Below, one piece after another: positions 1 to 5,150 of a DNA stretch of 8,372 nucleotides. The notes below the pieces were generated by a model, which searched no databases, was not told the DNA's origin, and was given only the letters and a program-made list of their open reading frames with translations. This stretch comes from Longimonas sp040409695 (GTDB taxonomy: Bacteria; Bacteroidota; Rhodothermia; Rhodothermales; Salinibacteraceae). Each line of letters starts with the position of its first letter. Positions within the stretch are counted from its first letter, which is position 1. The stretch is from positions 1 to 8,372 of the forward strand of contig NZ_JARWGJ010000113.1 of the NCBI RefSeq assembly GCF_040409695.1. The letters run 5' to 3'. The position numbers and the translations under genes are program-made.

Positions 1-71
1 ACGCGGGCTTTACCCAACATGTGCGGCAGGTGGAGTCCGGTACGGCAGCTTCGGCCCTGCTGGATGGCTTG
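1..71 (+). repeat. Direct repeat, copy 1 (71 bp, identical to 651-721)
   Basis: All 71 bases are identical to 651-721, in the same orientation and the same codon phase. Copy 1 is cut by the window edge, so the true repeat may extend further left. The right end is sharp: identity falls from 71/71 to 20/33 immediately afterwards. This pattern suits recent duplication or gene conversion between neighbouring Uma2 genes. Confidence 0.95.
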
Positions 72-104
72 GCCGTTGAGATCGATACGCTTTTTGCATT
101 GTAG
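1..104 (+). CDS. Uma2-type (DUF820) protein, 3' end only
   Basis: This is the last 33 codons and TAG stop of a gene that begins outside the window; the reading frame starts at position 3. The translated tail (A-G-F-T-Q-H-V-R-Q-V-E-S-G ... L-F-A-L) is the C-terminus of a protein closely related to the one encoded at 164-754. Bases 1-71 are identical to 651-721. Bases 72-104 match 722-754 at only 20 of 33 positions, with no gaps, so both stop codons align. The gene is therefore the upstream member of a tandem pair. The catalytic part of the protein is not visible, so I cannot say whether it is intact. The family assignment rests entirely on the downstream copy. Confidence 0.8.
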   Translation, partial: AGFTQHVRQVESGTAASALLDGLAVEIDTLFAL

Positions 105-163
105 CGTACCAATACACACACCATGTCTTCCCCATTGAGTATTCCTCACTGACCAGCAGGACT

Positions 164-754
164 ATGGAACCGACTGTGACCGCCACGCCGACGGCACCAC
201 CCGAGTCGCTCCCTGAGAAAGAGCGCTACACCTACGCTGATTATGTTCAGTTGCCAGAAGGCGCTCCCTACCAGCTCATCAATGGATCGCTTGTCATGTC
301 GCCTTCGCCTGCTTCGTATCATCAAATTGTGCACGCACGTTTATTTCTGGCGCTGGCAACGCGGGTTGACGATCACAATATGGGGCAAGTACTGTCAGCA
401 CCCATCGACGTAAAGCTCTCGGATACCAATGTCGTGCAACCCGACCTGGTATTCGTAGCGCAAGAACGGCTGGACGTAATCGGTGAGCAGGTAATCGACG
501 GAGCCCCCGACCTGGTGATGGAGGTGCTCTCGCCGTCGACGGCCCATCACGACCTCACGACAAAAAAGCGGCTGTACGAAATGCATGGCGTGCAGGAGTA
601 CTGGGTCGTAGATCCAACGTCGCGGACCGTGGAGATCCATGCGAACACCGACGCGGGCTTTACCCAACATGTGCGGCAGGTGGAGTCCGGTACGGCAGCT
701 TCGGCCCTGCTGGATGGCTTGACGGTCAAGTTGAAATCACTCTTTGCGTCGTAG
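164..754 (+). CDS. Uma2 family (DUF820) putative restriction-endonuclease-fold protein
   Basis: The 196-residue protein has the usual length and motif order of the Uma2/DUF820 family, which adopts a PD-(D/E)XK nuclease fold. Visible landmarks are 'YQLINGSLVMSPSP' (36-49, the common 'yEli.G.lv.mspp' region), 'VQPDLVFV' with Asp94, 'PDLVMEVLSPST' with Glu120, Lys134/Lys135, and 'YEMHGVQEYWVVDP' (138-151). Asp94, Glu120 and one of the lysines are the probable active-site residues. The cellular role of the family is not established; copies are often numerous and have been linked to mobile DNA. The N-terminal 20 residues are rich in Thr, Pro and Glu and are probably disordered. The ATG at 164 is the only start before the conserved region, and I see no convincing Shine-Dalgarno site. 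The gene follows a near-relative by 59 bp. Activity is inferred from motifs only. Confidence 0.85.
   Translation: MEPTVTATPTAPPESLPEKERYTYADYVQLPEGAPYQLINGSLVMSPSPASYHQIVHARLFLALATRVDDHNMGQVLSAPIDVKLSDTNVVQPDLVFVAQERLDVIGEQVIDGAPDLVMEVLSPSTAHHDLTTKKRLYEMHGVQEYWVVDPTSRTVEIHANTDAGFTQHVRQVESGTAASALLDGLTVKLKSLFAS
651..721 (+). repeat. Direct repeat, copy 2 (71 bp, identical to 1-71)
   Basis: This is the second copy of the 71-bp block at the window start. It lies within codons 163-187 of the intact Uma2-type gene and keeps the same reading frame as copy 1. The two copies start 650 bp apart, about one gene plus its spacer, as expected for a tandem gene duplication. Confidence 0.95.
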
Positions 755-796
755 CATCCCCCTTTCGCCTATCGCCTGATCTATTAGCTGTGTACT

Positions 797-1525
797 ATGC
801 CCGATTCGCTTCACGTTGTGCTTATTGACGCGTCGCTGGGCGATACGCATGTGCAGCGCAACTTTAAACGTGAGCTGGAGGCCGACCTGACCATCGTGCG
901 CGTGTCGCAGGGCGAGTCGCTCCCGAGGCTTCCCACTAACGGAAACGCAATACCTTCGCTCCCTTTCGATGCCGTCGTCATCTCCGGGTCGCAGTCCTCG
1001 GTGTACGATGACCGCCCATGGATTGCGCGGCTTGCTACCTGGACGCGCCGGGTGCTCAACGCGGGGCTCCCGGTGCTCGGGGTGTGCTGGGGGCATCAGC
1101 TCTTGGCTCAGATGATGGGGGGTACGGTTGAAGACCGGGGAGCGTATGAGCTGGGATATGTGGAGGTGGAGCACGTCGCGTCTGATGCGCTCCTCGCGGG
1201 CCTCTCCAATCCATTCGTTGCGTTTGCCACGCACTCCGACGAGGTCACTTCCGTGCCCGATGAAGTGAGCGTGCTGGCCCGCAACGAGGCGGGCATCCAG
1301 GCGCTGCGAAAGGGACATGCGTACGGCGTGCAGTTCCATCCGGAGTATGACATGCGTACAGCGCGCGACATGATTCAGCGTAAGGAGCTCCCCATGCATG
1401 AGCTGAAAGCAGCGCTCGACACGGTTACCGAAGAGCAGGTGCGCGCTGCCCAGTCTACCAAGCAAATCTTGAACAACTTCCTGCGTACAGCAGCAATGTT
1501 ACGCGCAAAACGGGATGAGGCATAA
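797..1525 (+). CDS. Standalone class I glutamine amidotransferase-like protein
   Basis: The 242-residue cytoplasmic protein has the class I (triad) glutamine amidotransferase fold. Landmarks in order are 'FDAVVISGSQSSVYDD' (57-72, the oxyanion-strand region), 'LPVLGVCWGHQLLAQMMGG' (91-109, nucleophile Cys97), 'ATHSDEV' (144-150), and 'GVQFHPEYD' (177-185) giving His181 and Glu183. The full Cys-His-Glu triad is therefore present. Such domains release ammonia from glutamine for a partner synthetase, as in GuaA, or act alone as gamma-glutamyl hydrolases. No synthetase domain is fused or adjacent here, so the substrate is unknown. A C-terminal helix-rich tail (about 190-242) extends past the catalytic core. 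The ATG at 797 sits 42 bp after the preceding stop. GuaA itself is ruled out because the ATP-pyrophosphatase and dimerisation domains are absent. Confidence 0.85.
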   Translation: MPDSLHVVLIDASLGDTHVQRNFKRELEADLTIVRVSQGESLPRLPTNGNAIPSLPFDAVVISGSQSSVYDDRPWIARLATWTRRVLNAGLPVLGVCWGHQLLAQMMGGTVEDRGAYELGYVEVEHVASDALLAGLSNPFVAFATHSDEVTSVPDEVSVLARNEAGIQALRKGHAYGVQFHPEYDMRTARDMIQRKELPMHELKAALDTVTEEQVRAAQSTKQILNNFLRTAAMLRAKRDEA

Positions 1526-1545
1526 CGAGGTAGGCGAAGTACAGG

Positions 1546-1570
1546 AATAGCAGCACGCGTAATAGCAGCA
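1546..1570 (+). repeat. Short direct repeat AATAGCAGCA x2
   Basis: The 10-mer AATAGCAGCA occurs at 1546-1555 and again at 1561-1570, separated by CGCGT, giving a period of 15 bp. It lies just after the glutamine amidotransferase-like gene, in the same intergenic stretch as the inverted repeats further right. It could be a pair of binding sites or remnants of slippage; no function is visible. Confidence 0.6.
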
Positions 1571-1602
1571 GGTGGCTTGCGTGCAATCGTTGTGCTTGCT
1601 AC

Positions 1603-1622
1603 TCTGTATGCGAATCTGTATG
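1603..1622 (+). repeat. Short direct repeat TCTGTATG x2
   Basis: TCTGTATG occurs at 1603-1610 and 1615-1622, a period of 12 bp. The second copy runs into the left arm of the inverted repeat at 1618-1633. Together they put three GTATG-containing half-sites, counting the reverse-complement arm, within about 30 bp, which is the look of a regulator-binding cluster. Confidence 0.5.
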
Positions 1623-1633
1623 TGAACACATAC
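1618..1633. promoter_or_regulatory. Candidate operator: inverted repeat GTATGTG-AA-CACATAC
   Basis: This is a perfect 7-bp inverted repeat with a 2-bp centre, whose right end is 58 bp before the start codon at 1692. The size and symmetry fit a site for a dimeric helix-turn-helix regulator. In RNA it could instead form a 6-bp stem with a GAAC loop. No T-tract follows, so it is not a standard intrinsic terminator. No regulator gene lies in the window. The functional reading is inference from symmetry and position. Confidence 0.35.
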
Positions 1634-1637
1634 TAAC

Positions 1638-1654
1638 CCGTGCGCACAGCACGG
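1638..1654 (+). other. Inverted repeat CCGTGC-GCACA-GCACGG (hairpin)
   Basis: A perfect 6-bp, GC-rich stem with a 5-nt loop, starting 4 bp after the preceding inverted repeat. It could be a short transcription-ending hairpin for the amidotransferase gene, though it lacks a run of T. It could also be a 5' leader structure of the kinase-like gene, whose start codon is 37 bp downstream. A CATAAT hexamer at 1675-1680 resembles a -10 box, but no matching -35 is evident. Confidence 0.3.
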
Positions 1655-1691
1655 ACTGCATTGCGACGTCATGCCATAATCCCCACCCTAC

Positions 1692-3218
1692 ATGCCTTCT
1701 GATTCCGCACTGGCGCCGTTTCGCGTGGTTTGTATTCCTCTCAACCGCGAAGCTGTGGTCACCTTCCTGATGCCCCCCGAGTCCACGCGCAAAGGCGCTT
1801 CTGTGCAGGTGCTTGCGACCCGTGCGACCGTGCGCGCTGAACGAAAGTGGGTCGACCAGATGCGACGCGCACCCGGGCTCGACAGCCTGCTCGGCCGAGA
1901 CAACCCGAGGGGCCATCTGCATGAGACGACGACCGACCGGCTGGTGCCAACCGAGTTTTTGCGCGACGACCCGGCTTACCTCACGCGCAACATGGGCGGG
2001 TGGAGTCCGGTCTGGTTTGGGGTGATGCGGGCCGCATGGAACGCGTCAGAAGACGACCCGCTGCTCGAAGAAGCCGATGTGCTCGCGGAGTACGGCGATG
2101 AACTGCACTACTTCGGGGCCCATCCTGACCAGGTTAGGGCACGGCTGGCCACGGAGCTCGGCACGGAATCGGCAAGCGAAGCAGCGGCGGGGATCGTGCG
2201 TCTGCACGACTGGCGCACCGGGTACGACTTCAACGGAGCAGCAGCCGGCATGACCGCCTACGCCGATGCCCTCTACGAAGAGATCACCGCCCAGGGGCAG
2301 CTTACGCATCCCGACGAGACGGCGGCGGCGGTCCCGCAGGCGGTGCTTATCGACGAGCTACTCGGGCAGATGGTGCGCATTGAGATGCGCCGTCGTACGG
2401 CGGTCGCCGATGGGACCCCCGGGGAAGCCGACATGCTCGCAGACTGGCAGCAGCGCGTCGAATCCGATACCGGACTCATGCTTATTCTGAAGGGGGAGTA
2501 TATCATGGGGCGGCATCGGTGTAGCACGGTGCTTATTGCGCCTGAGCTCGACCTGGTGGCAAAGCAGCCGGGCCCAGAACCCTTCCACGAGATCGAGCTG
2601 GGAGCAGATACGTACAACGGGCGCGCCGAAAACCGCCCGGTCCTCACGCGCGATGGCGCGCTGGTAACCGCCGCCGGGCGCCTGCGCCTGATTCTGGAGG
2701 AGGGGCTGGTCGAGCCGCTCAACCAGCTGTTCGGGCACGACGTGGTCCTGGTGTCGAGCCTCGGGTACATCAACGAGCCCTACGTAGACGGGCCAACGCT
2801 GCGCGAGTACGTGCTGGAGGATCCCAACCGCCTCACGCCCCACGTTTACGAGCTGGTTCTGTTTCATCAGCTGGTGTGCGAGCGCGTCGGGGTGGAGAAT
2901 GGCGACTGGCACGCAGACAACTTCATGGTTGACCCGGAGCGTTCGCATCCCCTTGAGCACGACCATGGCAACAGCGCGCCCGGACTCATACACATCGACT
3001 GGGGAGCTGCTCGTCCGCTTCAGGATGATGAATACGGCAGCGCCCAGGCTGAAGCGCGGACGAACCAGGTCCGAAATATTGCTTACTCGTACCAAGAAGC
3101 ATCTGTGGCCGACCGGAGCCGCAGGCTTCACGATGCACTCGTGTCAGATACCACGCGTATGGAGCGCCTGCGTAACGCAGCCGAGCGCTTCGCCGAAGGG
3201 TTTGACGTGGGTACGTGA
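1692..3218 (+). CDS. Uncharacterised protein with kinase-like (phosphotransferase) C-terminal half
   Basis: I do not recognise this 508-residue protein as a named family. The first ~260 residues show no motif I can place; they are acidic, soluble and lack a signal peptide or membrane segment. From about 261 the order of elements suggests a protein-kinase-like fold. There is a Gly-containing strand pair 'LKGEYIMGRHRCSTVLIA' (266-283), 'LVAKQPG' with Lys291 as the possible ATP-contacting lysine, and acidic 'FHEIEL' (298-303). A hinge-like 'INEPYVDGPTL' (360-370) follows. Then comes 'NGDWHADNFMV' (403-413), where Asp405 and Asn410 keep the D-x4-N spacing of the HGDxHxxN catalytic loop of aminoglycoside phosphotransferase (APH) and ABC1-type kinases, with Asn403 in place of His. 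'LIHIDWGAAR' (432-441) supplies Asp435 as the DFG-equivalent metal ligand. The substrate is unknown. A GH13 enzyme follows 65 bp downstream on the same strand, and palindromes precede the gene. The CDS is convincing; the kinase assignment is inference from motif order. Confidence 0.8.
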   Translation: MPSDSALAPFRVVCIPLNREAVVTFLMPPESTRKGASVQVLATRATVRAERKWVDQMRRAPGLDSLLGRDNPRGHLHETTTDRLVPTEFLRDDPAYLTRNMGGWSPVWFGVMRAAWNASEDDPLLEEADVLAEYGDELHYFGAHPDQVRARLATELGTESASEAAAGIVRLHDWRTGYDFNGAAAGMTAYADALYEEITAQGQLTHPDETAAAVPQAVLIDELLGQMVRIEMRRRTAVADGTPGEADMLADWQQRVESDTGLMLILKGEYIMGRHRCSTVLIAPELDLVAKQPGPEPFHEIELGADTYNGRAENRPVLTRDGALVTAAGRLRLILEEGLVEPLNQLFGHDVVLVSSLGYINEPYVDGPTLREYVLEDPNRLTPHVYELVLFHQLVCERVGVENGDWHADNFMVDPERSHPLEHDHGNSAPGLIHIDWGAARPLQDDEYGSAQAEARTNQVRNIAYSYQEASVADRSRRLHDALVSDTTRMERLRNAAERFAEGFDVGT

Positions 3219-3283
3219 TAAACGCCGAAAACGAGCACAGATCATCCGTATCCCTACACCCCTAATGACTACTGCATAAGCGT

Positions 3284-4900
3284 ATGAGCACCTGGTGGAA
3301 AGACGCTGTTGTGTATCACATCTACCCGCGTAGTTTTCAGGATGCGAACGCCGACGGCATTGGCGATCTGGTCGGCATCACACGGCGGCTCGACTACCTG
3401 GAATGGCTGGGCGTTGACGCGATCTGGCTATCGCCGGTCTACCCGTCGCCGATGGCGGATTTCGGGTACGACGTCTCGGACCATTGCGACATCGATCCGA
3501 TGTTTGGCACGCTCGTGGATATGGAGGCGCTCATTGCCCGGGCCCACCGCAAAGACCTGCGGGTGATCATGGACTTTGTGCCAAACCACACCTCCGACGA
3601 GCATCCGTGGTTTCAGGCGTCGAAGAGCAGCCGCGACGACCCCAAGCGCGACTGGTACTACTGGAAAGACCCTGGTCCTGATGGCGGGCCGCCCAACAAC
3701 TGGCTCAGCCGCTTCGACGGCGAGTCGGCCTGGGAGTGGGACGAGGCGACCGGGCAGTATTATCTGCATACCTTCCTGAAAAAACAGCCCGACCTGAACT
3801 GGCGCAACCCGGAGGTGCGTGCTGCCATGCAAGACGTGCTGCGCTTCTGGTTCGACCGGGGCGTCGATGGATTTCGCGTCGACGTGTCGTACCGCGTCAT
3901 GAAAGACCCGGACTTTCGCGATAACCCGGTCAACCCCGACTGGACGCCCGATATGGATCCGTCGTTTCGGGTAGTGGAGCAGCACACGAAGAACGTACCG
4001 GACGTGCACCAATTCAACCGGTGGATTCGCAGCGTGGTCGACGAGTACGACGACCGGGTGCTGATTGGAGAGATGAATCTCAAGATCCCCGAGTTGGTCG
4101 AGCATTACGGCACTCCCGAGCAGCCGGAGTTTCATCTTCCGTTCAACTTCCGGCTGGTGTTTACGCCATGGGAAGCTGACAATGTACAGGCGCTTGTGGA
4201 CGAGTACGAGCACGAGGTTCCGGACCATGGGTGGCCGAACTGGGTGCTCAGCAATCACGACCAGCCCCGGTTCGCCACGCGGGCCGGACGCGAGCAGGCG
4301 CGCTGTGGCTATCTCTTCCTGCTTACCGTGCGGGGGACCCCCACAGTGTACTACGGCGACGAGATTGGCATGGAAAATGTCGACATCCCTCCTGAACAGG
4401 TGCAAGATCCGTGGGAGCTGCTCTCGCCCGGTCTCGGGCTGGGGCGTGATCCGGTGCGCACGCCCATGCAGTGGGATGCAGGTGCCCACGCCGGATTCTG
4501 TCCCGACGATGTAGCGCCGTGGCTGCCTGTAAGCCCGTCGAGCGCGACAAGGAATGTAGACGTGCAGCGCGAGCACGACACCTCCATGCTGCACTTTGTG
4601 CGCCGCCTGATTCAGCTACGCGCAACGCATCGCGCGCTGCGGCGGGGAGCGTGCCGCACCCTCAGCGCGCCCGACGGGGTACTTCTCTACGAGCGCGCTG
4701 GCGAGGCTCACTGCTTCTGGATTGCGATTAACTTTCGCGGAACAGAAAAAACAGTGCCGCTCCCTGAATCCGCAGTGCAAGCCCGGCACGTCGTATCCAC
4801 GTACATGGATGGTGGGGATGTAGACAACACCGGTTCGATAGACAAGGCGTTCGTGCGCCTGCGTCCGAACGAAGGCGTTCTGCTACGGGCGGATGCGTAG
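3284..4900 (+). CDS. GH13 alpha-glucosidase (oligo-1,6-glucosidase-type)
   Basis: This 538-residue retaining glycoside hydrolase has a TIM-barrel fold and no visible signal peptide, so it is probably cytoplasmic. It begins with the typical 'WWKDAVVYHIYPRSFQDANADGIGDL'-type N-terminus (residues 4-29). Conserved regions are complete: region I 'DFVPNHTS' (97-104), region V 'QPDLNW' (168-173), region II 'GFRVDV' with nucleophile Asp200, region III 'IGEMN' with acid/base Glu263, and region IV 'LSNHDQPR' with His325 and Asp326. QPDLN marks the oligo-1,6-glucosidase group, acting on alpha-1,4 or alpha-1,6 bonds of short oligosaccharides or sucrose-like substrates, sometimes with transglucosylation. 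'MKDPDFRDNPVNPDW' (206-220) recalls GH13_30-type alpha-glucosidases. The C-terminal ~90 residues form the usual beta domain. The ATG at 3284 fits the family's N-terminus. Trehalose synthase is a less likely reading. Exact substrate cannot be read from sequence. Confidence 0.93.
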   Translation: MSTWWKDAVVYHIYPRSFQDANADGIGDLVGITRRLDYLEWLGVDAIWLSPVYPSPMADFGYDVSDHCDIDPMFGTLVDMEALIARAHRKDLRVIMDFVPNHTSDEHPWFQASKSSRDDPKRDWYYWKDPGPDGGPPNNWLSRFDGESAWEWDEATGQYYLHTFLKKQPDLNWRNPEVRAAMQDVLRFWFDRGVDGFRVDVSYRVMKDPDFRDNPVNPDWTPDMDPSFRVVEQHTKNVPDVHQFNRWIRSVVDEYDDRVLIGEMNLKIPELVEHYGTPEQPEFHLPFNFRLVFTPWEADNVQALVDEYEHEVPDHGWPNWVLSNHDQPRFATRAGREQARCGYLFLLTVRGTPTVYYGDEIGMENVDIPPEQVQDPWELLSPGLGLGRDPVRTPMQWDAGAHAGFCPDDVAPWLPVSPSSATRNVDVQREHDTSMLHFVRRLIQLRATHRALRRGACRTLSAPDGVLLYERAGEAHCFWIAINFRGTEKTVPLPESAVQARHVVSTYMDGGDVDNTGSIDKAFVRLRPNEGVLLRADA

Positions 4901-4932
4901 CGCTGTGAGCGGAGCGAACGGGTGCTCTTGGG

Positions 4933-4960
4933 GTGCAGTCTTGTGCCCACAAGTGTGCAC
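4933..4960 (+). terminator. Interrupted stem-loop downstream of the GH13 gene
   Basis: The arms are GTGCA (4933-4937) with TGCAC (4956-4960) and CTTGT (4940-4944) with ACAAG (4949-4953), around a GCCC tetraloop. A 2x2 internal mismatch separates the two 5-bp stems. It starts 32 bp after the GH13 stop, the right place for a transcription end. It is followed by ATAAGTAGG rather than a T-run, so intrinsic termination would be weak. It may instead be a 3'-end stabilising structure. Confidence 0.3.
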
Positions 4961-5053
4961 ATAAGTAGGATAAGCCGCCTCTAACAGGCACACGAGATCG
5001 CCACGTCGGTCGCAGGCTCTCTCCTCGCGATGACAATTTCGGCTCCTAACATT

Positions 5054-5143
5054 CAGGTGTGACAGAGCACTGCGTTGTGAGCCAGTCTTATTCGCCAGTC
5101 TCATTCACCAGCGGGTCTGCGCTCTACCCAGGTGCGACAGAGC
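5054..5143 (+). repeat. Spaced direct repeat CAGGTGYGACAGAGC x2
   Basis: CAGGTGTGACAGAGC (5054-5068) and CAGGTGCGACAGAGC (5129-5143) match at 14 of 15 positions and start 75 bp apart. They bracket a separate 13-bp tandem repeat. All of this lies in the space between the convergent GH13 and glmM genes. I see no coding potential and no RNA gene here. Confidence 0.7.
5081..5106 (+). repeat. Tandem 13-bp repeat GCCAGTCTYATTC x2
   Basis: GCCAGTCTTATTC (5081-5093) is followed directly by GCCAGTCTCATTC (5094-5106), 12 of 13 identical. It may be a slippage product or a two-copy variable repeat that differs between strains. It sits between the two CAGGTGYGACAGAGC copies. Confidence 0.7.
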
Positions 5144-5150
5144 GGTAGGT

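Noticed and set aside
737..1465. Minus-strand open frame of 242 codons opposite the amidotransferase-like gene
   Set aside because: The plus strand has a complete catalytic triad and family motifs; the antisense product is Arg/His-rich and unrecognisable.
1998..2011. GGTGGAGTCCGG inside the kinase-like gene, also present in the 71-bp Uma2 repeat
   Set aside because: Only 12 bases match, in unrelated coding contexts; chance similarity in GC-rich DNA is sufficient.
2358..3131. Long minus-strand open frame (257 codons) opposite the kinase-like gene
   Set aside because: It lies wholly inside a better-supported gene on the other strand, shows no recognisable motif, and is typical of antisense frames left open in GC-rich coding DNA.
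2899..3279. Overlapping plus-strand frame of 126 codons across the kinase-like gene end, stopping just before the GH13 start
   Set aside because: I considered a small translationally coupled gene. The product is Thr/Arg-rich without motifs, and most of it overlaps the conserved IDWG region of the main frame.
3428..4594. Minus-strand open frame of 388 codons opposite the GH13 gene
   Set aside because: The plus strand encodes an unmistakable GH13 enzyme with all conserved regions. The antisense product is Arg/His/Val-rich with no family features.
5120..5144. CGCTCT/AGAGCG inverted repeat near the glmM stop as a terminator
   Set aside because: The stem is only 6 bp with a 13-nt loop and no T-run on the minus strand, and it overlaps the direct repeat; too weak to call.
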